Shown: piece by piece, positions 1 through 6,529 of the stretch | How the letters are laid out: every line of letters begins with the position of its first letter | Numbering within the stretch: the first letter of the stretch is position 1 | NCBI GenBank assembly: GCA_900318395.1 | Contig: ONKL01000021.1 | Location: 1 to 45,657, forward strand | DNA: 45,657 nt | Reading direction: 5' to 3' | Source: an uncultured Prevotella sp. | GTDB lineage: Bacteria > Bacteroidota > Bacteroidia > Bacteroidales > Bacteroidaceae | Position numbers and translations under genes: made by a program | Notes under the pieces: model-generated | Databases searched by the model: none | What the model was told of the DNA's origin: nothing | Seen by the model: the letters and a program-made list of their open reading frames with translations, nothing else

Positions 1-205
1 GAGCCTGAAGCTCCTGGCACAGGCTACTGGTGAGTACACTCGTGAGGAGCTGAACAAGGTGGCCAAGCTGGGCTGGACTGACAAGGCTGCTGCTGAGATT
101 GCAGCTGCCAAGGCTGAGGCCATCGGCGGTGGGGGTAACTCGGGTGGTAACGACTCGGGCGACGGTCCTACTAACGACAGCGGCGACGGACCTGTCAATC
201 CTTAA
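1..205 (+). CDS. C-terminal end of an HU-like DNA-binding protein (5' end outside window)
   Basis: The frame is open from base 2 to the TAA at 203-205 and gives 67 residues with no start. A helical, lysine/alanine-rich segment is followed by a Gly/Asn/Ser/Asp tail containing two GDGP units (SGDGPTNDSGDGPVNP). Tails of this kind are known at the end of Bacteroidetes HU-HIG type DNA-binding proteins, which are often followed by a smalltalk gene, as here at 393. The DNA-binding domain lies outside the window, so the family call rests on the tail and the neighbour. Confidence 0.55.
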   Translation, partial: SLKLLAQATGEYTREELNKVAKLGWTDKAAAEIAAAKAEAIGGGGNSGGNDSGDGPTNDSGDGPVNP

Positions 206-345
206 TCGAGGGGTGCACTTTGGGGCCTGACCCGAGGGCTGCGCCTTAATCGAGGAACGAAACATTAATTAGGCACGGATTAACGCGGCTCTCTTTGAGA
301 GACACGGCTGAATAAAAAGCAGTGAAAATCCGTGGAATCCGTGCC
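201..345. repeat. Direct and inverted repeats between HU-like gene and smalltalk gene
   Basis: The 11-mer CTTAATCGAGG occurs at 201-211 and 245-255. GGCACGGATT (272-281) is the exact reverse complement of AATCCGTGCC (336-345) and could form a long-looped stem. No coding frame of note is seen in 206-392. The function is unknown; similar 'cacggatt' repeats are common intergenic sequences in Bacteroidetes. Confidence 0.5.
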
Positions 346-392
346 AAAATTAAAGAATCCGTAACTTTAACCATTAAAATCTTTAAACGCGT

Positions 393-494
393 ATGACAAA
401 GAAAGAAACTATCAAATGGGTTGTGCAGATCATCGCATCTGTGGCGTCTGCCATCCTTACCGCCCTGGGGGCTACGTCCTGCATGGGAATGTAG
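393..494 (+). CDS. Smalltalk mini-protein (33 aa)
   Basis: ATG at 393, TAG at 492-494. The product starts MTKKETIKWVVQIIASVAS and ends in a lipobox-like LGATSC followed by MGM. It has a short charged start and a single hydrophobic helix (about residues 9-29). Size, sequence pattern and position after an HU-like gene match the 'smalltalk' family of Bacteroidetes, whose function is unknown. It is too short for ordinary ORF callers. The hydrophobic helix suggests a membrane location. Confidence 0.75.
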   Translation: MTKKETIKWVVQIIASVASAILTALGATSCMGM

Positions 495-528
495 GAAAAG
501 GTAAAAAGGTAAAAGGGTAAAAAGGTAA
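495..528 (+). repeat. Octamer tandem repeat (GGTAAAAA type)
   Basis: Imperfect tandem GGTAAAAA/GGTAAAAG units directly follow the smalltalk stop codon. The same octamer recurs at 8230-8300, 29421-29452 and 38456-38496 in this window. Confidence 0.8.
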
Positions 529-558
529 TATCGCGACTTTTGCCCCAGCGTTCACTGG

Positions 559-606
559 CCGTCTATGCATTTTCTTTAGAAAATGTTTGGGCGGACGGTT
601 TTTTTT
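559..606 (+). terminator. Intrinsic terminator upstream of the polyene cluster
   Basis: Outer stem CCGTC (559-563)/GACGG (594-598), inner stem CATTTTC/GAAAATG, then eight T (599-606). It would end transcription from the HU/smalltalk side and isolate the cluster. Confidence 0.75.
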
Positions 607-617
607 ATGTATCTTTG
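586..617 (+). promoter_or_regulatory. Bacteroidetes-type promoter for the polyene operon
   Basis: TTTG at 586-589, a 20-base spacer, then TATCTTTG at 610-617, a full match to the Bacteroidetes TTTG/TAnnTTTG consensus. Transcription should start near 624, about 28 bases before the ATG at 652. The -33 box lies inside the preceding terminator. Confidence 0.85.
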
Positions 618-651
618 CACGCTGAAATAGGAATCATCAATTTTTAAAAGA

Positions 652-1383
652 ATGAAATACGCTTTAATAACTGGAGCATCCCGCGGCATAGGCAAGGCGA
701 TTGCTCTGCATCTGGCAGCAAAGGGAATGCCCGTCATCATCAACTACTTAAGTAATCATGAGGCCGCCCAGGCGGTGGCTGATGAGATCACCGCTAACGG
801 AGGCACAGCCGAGCTGATGCCATTCGACACATCAGACCCCAAGCAGATTGAGGCTGCACTCGACAAGTGGGAGGAGCAGCACCCCGAGGACTACGTATCA
901 GTATTGGTTAACAACGCCGGCATCCGCAGGGACAACGTGATGTTCATGATGTCGGATGAGGACTGGCACAGCGTGCTCGACACGACGCTCAACGGCTACT
1001 TCTACGTGACCCGCCATCTGCTGAAGCACATGATGCCTCGCAAGCGCGGTGGCCGTATCATCAACATGGCTTCGCTCTCAGGTCTGAAAGGTCTGCCCGG
1101 ACAGACGAACTACAGTGCTGCGAAGGCTGCCATCATCGGTGCGACGAAAGCGCTGGCTCAGGAAGTGGCTCCCAGAAATATCACCGTGAATGCTGTGGCT
1201 CCCGGATTCATCGAGACTGACATGACGAAGGATCTGCCTCAGGACGAGTTGAAGAAGATGATACCCGCAGGGCGCTTCGGTAAGCCCGAGGAGGTGGCTG
1301 CCGCCGTTGGTTTCCTCGCTTCGGAGGAGGCTGCATATATCACGGGAGAGGTCATCAGCATCAATGGAGGACTTTATACTTAA
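652..1383 (+). CDS. 3-oxoacyl-ACP reductase, FabG/SDR type, polyene ketoreductase
   Basis: This 243-residue classical short-chain dehydrogenase should reduce 3-ketoacyl-ACP to 3-hydroxyacyl-ACP with NAD(P)H in each elongation round. Visible are the nucleotide-binding TGASRGIG motif (residues 7-14), NNAG (87-90), the catalytic triad S141, Y154 and K158, and the PG..ETDM segment of FabG. The length is normal for the family. It is the first gene after the promoter and is followed by a ketosynthase, so it is read as the cluster's dedicated reductase (ApeQ-like role) rather than the housekeeping FabG. That assignment is inferred from context. Confidence 0.92.
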   Translation: MKYALITGASRGIGKAIALHLAAKGMPVIINYLSNHEAAQAVADEITANGGTAELMPFDTSDPKQIEAALDKWEEQHPEDYVSVLVNNAGIRRDNVMFMMSDEDWHSVLDTTLNGYFYVTRHLLKHMMPRKRGGRIINMASLSGLKGLPGQTNYSAAKAAIIGATKALAQEVAPRNITVNAVAPGFIETDMTKDLPQDELKKMIPAGRFGKPEEVAAAVGFLASEEAAYITGEVISINGGLYT

Positions 1384-1415
1384 GTTAAGAATTAAGAGTT
1401 AAGAGTTAAGAGTTG
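1384..1415 (+). repeat. Heptamer tandem repeat (GTTAAGA/ATTAAGA)
   Basis: Four to five 7-base units fill the gap between the reductase stop and the ketosynthase start. Each unit carries TAA, so the tract closes all three forward frames. Confidence 0.85.
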
Positions 1416-1418
1416 GGA

Positions 1419-2645
1419 GTGAAAAGGGTTGTTATAACAGGAACGGGCATTTGGTCGTGTCTGGGGACTGATCTGGAGACTGTCAAGGATGCGCTCTATA
1501 ACGGCAAGTCGGGTATCGGCTTGCTGCCAGAGCGACTGGAATATGGTTACCGCTCGGGACTGTCGGGCATCGTGGAGACACCCGTCATCACGAAGCAGAT
1601 GCTGGACCGCCACACCCGGGCAGGCATGCCCGAGGAGGCGCAGTACGCCTACATGGCCTCACGACAGGCGTTCGCTCAGGCGCAAATCACTGATGAGTAC
1701 CTGCGCGAGAACGAGGTGGGCTGTATCTTCGGCAACGACTCGACGGCCAAGCCCGTCATCGAGTCGGCGAAGATCATGGATGAGAAGCACGACTCGGCAA
1801 TGCTGGGCTACGGCATGATCTTCCAGTCGATGAACTCGACGGTGAACATGAACCTGAGTACCATCTTCCACCTGAGGGGCGTGAACTTCACCATCAGTGC
1901 GGCCTGCGCCAGCGGCAGTCACTCGATAGGTCTGGGCTACATGCTCATCAGGCAGGGGCTACAGGAGATGGTGCTCTGCGGCGGTGCACAGGAGACGAAC
2001 TACTACTCGATGGCTTCGTTCGACGCGCTGGGGGCATTCTCCGTCCGCATGGACGAGCCTACGAAGGCCAGTCGCCCGTTTGACAAGGATCGCGACGGAC
2101 TGATACCCAGCGGCGGTGCTGCGGCACTCGTGCTGGAGGACTACGACCACGCCGTGGCCCGTGGGGCGACGATACTGGCAGAGGTCGTGGGCTACGGCTT
2201 CTCGAGCAACGGCGGCGGTATCTCCGAGCCCAGCGACAACGGCAGCGTGATAGCCATGACCAGGGCGATGAAGGATGCGGGCATGGAGCTCGACGACATC
2301 GACTATATCAACGCCCACGCCACCTCGACACCTCAGGGTGACATGTATGAGGCGATGGCCCTCGACCGCATGTTCCGAGGACAGCGCGCCCTCATCAGCT
2401 CGACTAAGTCGATGACGGGTCATGAGTGCTGGATGGCGGGAGCCTCTGAGATTGTGTACAGCATCCTGATGATGCAGCACAACTTCGTGGCTCCGAACAT
2501 CAACTTCGAGAATCCTGACCAATATTCTGAGCACCTGAACCTGGCGACTAAGACTGTCGACATGGAGGTGAACACCGTGCTGAGTAATTCGTTCGGCTTC
2601 GGTGGCACGAATAGTGCGCTGGTTATTTCGAGGAATGTGGAATGA
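1419..2645 (+). CDS. Beta-ketoacyl-ACP synthase (KAS I/II type), polyene ketosynthase 1
   Basis: It condenses malonyl-ACP with the growing chain. The 408-residue protein has normal KAS II length. Catalytic residues are present: Cys163 in SAACASG, His300 in NAHATST, and Lys330 and His335 in STKSMTGH. I chose GTG 1419 (MKRVVITGTG) because ketosynthases begin this way; a TTG at 1413 is in frame. The last four residues (RNVE) and the stop come from the GGAATGT repeat tract that follows. It is the only one of the three ketosynthases here without a C-terminal extension. Confidence 0.93.
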   Translation: MKRVVITGTGIWSCLGTDLETVKDALYNGKSGIGLLPERLEYGYRSGLSGIVETPVITKQMLDRHTRAGMPEEAQYAYMASRQAFAQAQITDEYLRENEVGCIFGNDSTAKPVIESAKIMDEKHDSAMLGYGMIFQSMNSTVNMNLSTIFHLRGVNFTISAACASGSHSIGLGYMLIRQGLQEMVLCGGAQETNYYSMASFDALGAFSVRMDEPTKASRPFDKDRDGLIPSGGAAALVLEDYDHAVARGATILAEVVGYGFSSNGGGISEPSDNGSVIAMTRAMKDAGMELDDIDYINAHATSTPQGDMYEAMALDRMFRGQRALISSTKSMTGHECWMAGASEIVYSILMMQHNFVAPNINFENPDQYSEHLNLATKTVDMEVNTVLSNSFGFGGTNSALVISRNVE

Positions 2646-2688
2646 GGAATGTGGAATGAGGAATGTGGAATGTGGAGTGTGGAATGAG
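2632..2688 (+). repeat. Heptamer tandem repeat (GGAATGT/GGAATGA)
   Basis: About eight 7-base units. The tract encodes the end of the ketosynthase and its TGA. It contains several in-frame ATGs that make a spurious N-terminal extension possible for the next gene. Confidence 0.85.
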
Positions 2689-2710
2689 TAATAACTTAAA
2701 AGATAATTAT

Positions 2711-3283
2711 ATGAAGAGAATGTTAATGATGGCCTGGATGGTCATGGTGGCTGTGGTTGCAGCTAATGCGAAAGACGACAAAGTGACTCTGACTGCTGGT
2801 GATGGCAAGGCCATCGTCAAGAGTGAGAAGACCGCTACGCTGGAGTTTGACTACTCGAACACCATCGCAGAGGGCAAGCCCCTGAAGGAACACCTGCAAA
2901 CACGCGGTGAGAACTTCGTGAAAGACTGGCCTGAGCTGGCCAAGTCGGCCCGTGAGCGCTTTATCGAGCGTTTCAACTCGAAGAACAAGAAGGGTGTTCA
3001 GATTGTGGAAGGCGATAAGGCTGACCTGAAGATGAAGATCACCATCGAGAAGCTGGACTTCGGCAATACGGGTACAGCCGTGGTCTTCGGAGGTTTTGGC
3101 AGTGCCGGAGGTGCTGAGATTACCGGCAAGCTCGTGGTGACGGATGCTGCCACTGGCGAACAGGTGGCTACCTACGACCTGCACGAGATACGCAGTAACG
3201 GCACATACGACTTCACGGAGGGCAAGCGCCTGGGTACCTGCTACGAGAATGTAGCCAAGATGATTATCAAAGCATCGAAATAA
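2711..3283 (+). CDS. Exported protein of unknown function in polyene cluster
   Basis: I do not recognise a family. From ATG 2711 the 190-residue product opens with a signal peptide (MKRMLMMAWMVMVAVVAANA) and a charged mature start. The mature part is mixed alpha/beta, with a Gly-rich stretch (GGFGSAGGAEITGKL) followed by a segment that looks like a beta-sandwich strand pair. An in-frame ATG at 2663 would add 16 residues translated from the repeat tract and hide the signal peptide, so I reject it. The TAA overlaps the ATG of the methyltransferase by one base, which suggests coupled translation. A periplasmic role in carrying or anchoring the product is only a guess. Confidence 0.75.
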   Translation: MKRMLMMAWMVMVAVVAANAKDDKVTLTAGDGKAIVKSEKTATLEFDYSNTIAEGKPLKEHLQTRGENFVKDWPELAKSARERFIERFNSKNKKGVQIVEGDKADLKMKITIEKLDFGNTGTAVVFGGFGSAGGAEITGKLVVTDAATGEQVATYDLHEIRSNGTYDFTEGKRLGTCYENVAKMIIKASK

Positions 3284-4386
3284 TGAACCTGGCACCCGCT
3301 CTCAAAAAGAGATATACTGAAGAACAGCTCTCTGCCCGCGAAGCTCAGAGACTCGCGGAATTCATTGCCTGGGGACCAGTGGTCTTCCAGGCTTCAAGGC
3401 TAATGGTGAAATGGGGCATCCTCGACATGCTGCGCGATGCCGACGAGGGACTGACGAGGCAGGACATCTGTCAGAAAACTGGTCTGTCGGACTACGCCGT
3501 GAAGTGTCTGTTGGAGGCTTCACTCTGCATCGGCACCATCCTGGCTGACACGGAGACGGATCGGTACACGCTGTCGAAGACGGGCTGGTTCCTCTTGAAC
3601 GATCCTGCCACGCGCGTGAACATCGACTTCAACCACGACGTGAACTACGAAGGCTGGTTCCATCTGGAGGAGGCCCTGAAGAACGGCAAGCCCGAGGGGC
3701 TGAAGCACTTCGGGCCGTGGCCTACGGTCTATGAAGGACTGTCGTCGCTGCCCCCACAAGTGCAGAAGAGCTGGTTTGGCTTCGACCACTTCTACAGCGA
3801 CTCTTCCTTTCCCGAGGCCTTGAAGATCATCTTCGACGAGCACCACGTGAAGTCGCTCTACGACGTAGGCGGCAACACGGGCAAGTGGGCCCTGCAGTGC
3901 GTGGGCTACAACCAGGAGGTAGAGGTGACAATCCTCGACCTGCCCCAGCAGATCGGTATGATGAAGGAGAACGTGAAGGGCAAGCCGGGGGCTGAGCGCA
4001 TCAGCGGCTACGGCATCAACCTGCTCGACGAGCAAGCACGCTTCCCCAAGCGCGAGGGCGGTCTCGACGCCATCTGGATGAGTCAGTTCCTCGACTGCTT
4101 CTCGATGGAGGAGATCGTGGGAATCCTGAAGCGCGCCAAGGAGGCGATGACGGACGATACGCGCATCTACATCATGGAGACGCTGTGGGACCGTCAGCGA
4201 TTCGAGCCTGCGGCCTTCTGTCTGACGATGACGAGTCTCTATTTCACCGCCATCGCCAACGGCAACTCGAAGATGTATAACACTGAGGATATGGAGGCCT
4301 GCATCCGCGAGGCTGGTCTGGAGATCGAGCAGATTCACGACCACCTGGGGCAGGGACACAGCATCATTGTAGTGAAGAGTGAATAG
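3283..4386 (+). CDS. SAM-dependent methyltransferase, O-methyltransferase family 2-like
   Basis: The 367 residues begin with a winged-helix/dimerisation-like region (about 30-100, FQASRLMVKWGILDML and QKTGLSDYAVKCLLEA), followed by a class I SAM fold with the binding motif DVGGNTG at 194-200. The order matches plant/bacterial small-molecule O-methyltransferases (PF00891 type). In aryl polyene loci a methyltransferase decorates the aryl head; here it may act on the head group or a polyene end, and whether it makes an O- or C-methyl cannot be told. It is coupled to the gene upstream through a TAATG overlap. Confidence 0.85.
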   Translation: MNLAPALKKRYTEEQLSAREAQRLAEFIAWGPVVFQASRLMVKWGILDMLRDADEGLTRQDICQKTGLSDYAVKCLLEASLCIGTILADTETDRYTLSKTGWFLLNDPATRVNIDFNHDVNYEGWFHLEEALKNGKPEGLKHFGPWPTVYEGLSSLPPQVQKSWFGFDHFYSDSSFPEALKIIFDEHHVKSLYDVGGNTGKWALQCVGYNQEVEVTILDLPQQIGMMKENVKGKPGAERISGYGINLLDEQARFPKREGGLDAIWMSQFLDCFSMEEIVGILKRAKEAMTDDTRIYIMETLWDRQRFEPAAFCLTMTSLYFTAIANGNSKMYNTEDMEACIREAGLEIEQIHDHLGQGHSIIVVKSE

Positions 4387-4425
4387 TGAAAAGTGAATAG
4401 TGAAGAGTTAAGAGTGAAAAACTAT
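4378..4425 (+). repeat. Short tandem repeat linker (GTGAATA/GTGAAAA/GTTAAGA)
   Basis: Mixed 7-8 base units start within the last codons of the methyltransferase, supply its TAG and run to just before the ACP start. Confidence 0.75.
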
Positions 4426-4432
4426 TTATAAT

Positions 4433-4675
4433 ATGACAAGAACTGAAATTGAAGAGAAAGTACGGGCATTCTTGATTGATGACCTGGAGATTGATGAGGA
4501 CAAGATTTTCGACGATGCGAAGTTGAAGGAAGACATGGGTATCGACAGTCTCGACTTCGTTGACATCATCGTCATCGTAGATAAGAACTTCGGCTTTAAG
4601 ATTGCGCCTGAGGAGATGAAAGGCGTCACCACGCTGAAAGAGTTCTGCGACTATATTGAAAGCAAAATTGGATAA
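4433..4675 (+). CDS. Acyl carrier protein 1
   Basis: An 80-residue acidic protein of the usual ACP length. The phosphopantetheine attachment motif is GIDSLDF with Ser39. It should carry the starter or growing chain as a thioester. It lies between the methyltransferase and an LpxL-like acyltransferase whose start overlaps its last codons, so the two are probably translated together. It is one of four ACP genes in the cluster, which suggests separate carriers for starter loading, elongation and hand-over. Confidence 0.93.
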   Translation: MTRTEIEEKVRAFLIDDLEIDEDKIFDDAKLKEDMGIDSLDFVDIIVIVDKNFGFKIAPEEMKGVTTLKEFCDYIESKIG

Positions 4676-5546
4676 GGCTTGGGCGGGGACGACCTATGGC
4701 AACGGATGGATGCACAAGTGGCTCATCCGCATGCTGCGGTGGATGGACGTAAGGCTGCTCTACGCCTTTAGTGCCATCTTCATCGTACCTGTCTGTCTGA
4801 TCCTCAACGAGAGCCGAGGCATCATCTACCGTTACTTCCGTGAGCGAATGGGCTATGCCCCCATGAAGGCAGCCTGGAAAACATACGTGAATCACTGCCA
4901 GTTCAGTCAGGTGGTCATCGACAAGTTCGCCATGTATGCGGGCAAGAAGTTCGATGTCGAGGTGGAAGGCCATGAGCACTTCCTCCATCTGGCCAAGCAG
5001 AAAGACGGTTTCATACAGCTGAGCTCACACATCGGCAACTACGAGATAGCGGGCTACACGCTGGTGGCAGAAGACAAGCCTTTCAACGCCCTCGTGTTCT
5101 TCGGCGAGAAACAGTCGGTGATGCAGAATCGCAGGCAGATGTTTGCCGACACCAACATACGGATGATTCCCGTGAGCAGCGACATGAGTCACCTCTTCGA
5201 GATCGACCATGCCCTGCAGAACGGAGAGACGGTGAGCATGCCTGCCGACCGCATCTTCGGTTCGCCGAAAGCCATAGAGGCAGAATTCCTGGGCGCAAAG
5301 GCCAAGTTCCCACAAGGACCATTCAGTGTGGCGACGATGCGAGGGCTAGAGGTGCTGGCGGTAAACGTGATGAAGACTGCGCTGAAGCGCTACAAGATCT
5401 ACGTGACGCCCCTATCCTACGACAAGGAGGCACCGAGGAAGGCACAGATAGCCGAGCTCGCACAAGCTTACGTAAAAGAGTTGGAGCGCATCGTCAGGCT
5501 CTACCCTACGCAATGGTATAACTTCTTTCCCTTCTGGGAAGAGTGA
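4656..5546 (+). CDS. LpxL/HtrB-like lipid acyltransferase
   Basis: A 296-residue member of the lipid A biosynthesis acyltransferase-like family, which transfers acyl groups from ACP to a lipid or sugar hydroxyl. The HX4E catalytic motif is HIGNYE (125-130), within QLSSHIGNYE. A hydrophobic stretch at about 33-50 suggests membrane association. The open frame starts at TTG 4656, overlapping the ACP by 20 bases; this keeps an N-terminal segment (TYGNGWMHKWLIR) that looks conserved-type, but an internal ATG cannot be excluded. It could attach the finished polyenoyl chain to its carrier molecule. Confidence 0.85.
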   Translation: MKAKLDKAWAGTTYGNGWMHKWLIRMLRWMDVRLLYAFSAIFIVPVCLILNESRGIIYRYFRERMGYAPMKAAWKTYVNHCQFSQVVIDKFAMYAGKKFDVEVEGHEHFLHLAKQKDGFIQLSSHIGNYEIAGYTLVAEDKPFNALVFFGEKQSVMQNRRQMFADTNIRMIPVSSDMSHLFEIDHALQNGETVSMPADRIFGSPKAIEAEFLGAKAKFPQGPFSVATMRGLEVLAVNVMKTALKRYKIYVTPLSYDKEAPRKAQIAELAQAYVKELERIVRLYPTQWYNFFPFWEE

Positions 5547-5573
5547 AGAGTGAAGAGTGAAGAGTGAAGAGTG
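5539..5573 (+). repeat. Heptamer tandem repeat (GTGAAGA)
   Basis: Four GTGAAGA units. The first supplies the TGA of the acyltransferase and the last supplies the GTG start of the dehydratase. A unit contains GTGA, an overlapping start and stop. Confidence 0.85.
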
Positions 5574-6022
5574 ATCCCAAACAACCAACAGAAGCGTTCC
5601 TCAGAGGAATCGACATCCACGAGCTGCTACCGCAACAGGAGCCGTTTGTGATGATCAGCCGCCTGACTCATTTCGATATGGTGAGAACCGTGACGGAGAC
5701 GGAGGTCAGCGCGCAGAACATCTTCGTGGAGGAAGGGTGCTTCTCAGCCTCAGGACTGATCGAGAATATCGCCCAGACCTGTGCTGCCCGCATCGGCTAC
5801 GTGAACAAATACATTCTCAAGAAAGGCATCCAGATCGGCTTTATCGGAGCCGTGCGCCACATGGAGATCCTCGACCTGCCAAAGGTGGGCGACATCATTA
5901 CGACGACTGTCGACGTGAAGGAGGAGGTCTTCGGTATGACACTGGCAGAAGCCACCGTCAGATGTGGTGAGAAGACACTGGTAACTACCGAGATGAAGAT
6001 TGCGATCAGAAGTGAGGAATGA
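5564..6022 (+). CDS. Hotdog-fold dehydratase subunit lacking the HFPG histidine (ApeP-like)
   Basis: A 152-residue FabZ-like hotdog protein. It keeps the LLPQQEPFVMI segment (compare LPHRYPF in FabZ) and the central-helix acid (Glu67 in GLIENIAQ). At the place of the FabZ GHFPG motif it reads EEGCFSASG, so the catalytic His is missing. The second dehydratase in the cluster (11726) has the reverse pattern. I infer that the two form a heterodimer with one composite site, as is plausible from aryl polyene systems, where two different dehydratases work together. The start GTG 5564 sits in the repeat tract. Confidence 0.85.
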   Translation: MKSDPKQPTEAFLRGIDIHELLPQQEPFVMISRLTHFDMVRTVTETEVSAQNIFVEEGCFSASGLIENIAQTCAARIGYVNKYILKKGIQIGFIGAVRHMEILDLPKVGDIITTTVDVKEEVFGMTLAEATVRCGEKTLVTTEMKIAIRSEE

Positions 6023-6062
6023 GGAATGTGGAATGTGGAATGAGGAATGTGGAATGTGGAAT
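6012..6062 (+). repeat. Heptamer tandem repeat (GGAATGT/GGAATGA) in 21-base register
   Basis: Seven 7-base units between dehydratase and thioesterase. Three units make a 21-base super-unit that stays open in one frame and would encode MRNVECG twice. Confidence 0.85.
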
Positions 6063-6492
6063 GAATATGGAATTAAAGACATCAAAGGTTATTGAGATTC
6101 GTTTCAGCGAGGTTGACTCGATGGGGGTCGTGTGGCACGGCTCCTATCCCCTCTACTTCGAGGATGCCCGTGAAGCCTTCGGCGCTAAGTACGACCTGGC
6201 CTACATGAGCTTCTTCGATCACGGCTATTTCGCCCCCTTGGTGGAACTGACCTTCCACTACAAGAAACCTATCAAATACGGCATGAAGCCGAGAGTAGAC
6301 ATCATCTACCGTCCGACTCTTTCCGCAAAGATTGTCTTCGACTACGAGATACACGACCCTGAGGACGAGAGTCTGATAGCCACTGGGCACAGCGTTCAGG
6401 TATTCATGGACACCAACTACGAACTGGTGTGGGACAATCCTCCCTTCTACGAAGAGTGGAAGAAGCGGTGGGGGGTTAGTTTCGAGGAGTGA
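6061..6492 (+). CDS. 4HBT-type hotdog acyl thioesterase
   Basis: A 143-residue thioesterase of the 4-hydroxybenzoyl-CoA thioesterase/YbgC type, which hydrolyses acyl-ACP or acyl-CoA. The signature lies near the start: RFSEVDSMGVVWHGSY followed by YFEDARE, with the Asp of EVDSMG as catalytic acid. I prefer ATG 6061 (MNMELK) or 6067. An ATG at 6019 overlaps the previous TGA as ATGA and is in frame, but its extension is pure repeat translation (MRNVECG twice). It may release or edit chains on the cluster's ACPs, as thioesterases in aryl polyene loci do. Confidence 0.9.
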   Translation: MNMELKTSKVIEIRFSEVDSMGVVWHGSYPLYFEDAREAFGAKYDLAYMSFFDHGYFAPLVELTFHYKKPIKYGMKPRVDIIYRPTLSAKIVFDYEIHDPEDESLIATGHSVQVFMDTNYELVWDNPPFYEEWKKRWGVSFEE

Positions 6493-6529
6493 GGAGTGTG
6501 GAATGTGGAATGAGGAATGAAGAGTGAAA
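6486..6529 (+). repeat. Short tandem repeat linker (GGAGTGA/GGAATGT/AGAGTGA)
   Basis: Mixed 7-base units follow the thioesterase stop and reach the start of ketosynthase 2. Confidence 0.8.

Noticed and set aside
2663-2710. Extended start for the exported protein
   Set aside because: The extra residues are translated repeat (MWNVECGM) and would bury the signal peptide; ATG 2711 gives a proper one.
3520-4359. 279-codon minus-strand frame opposite the methyltransferase gene
   Set aside because: Shadow of a well-supported gene; no motif, composition typical of antisense translation.
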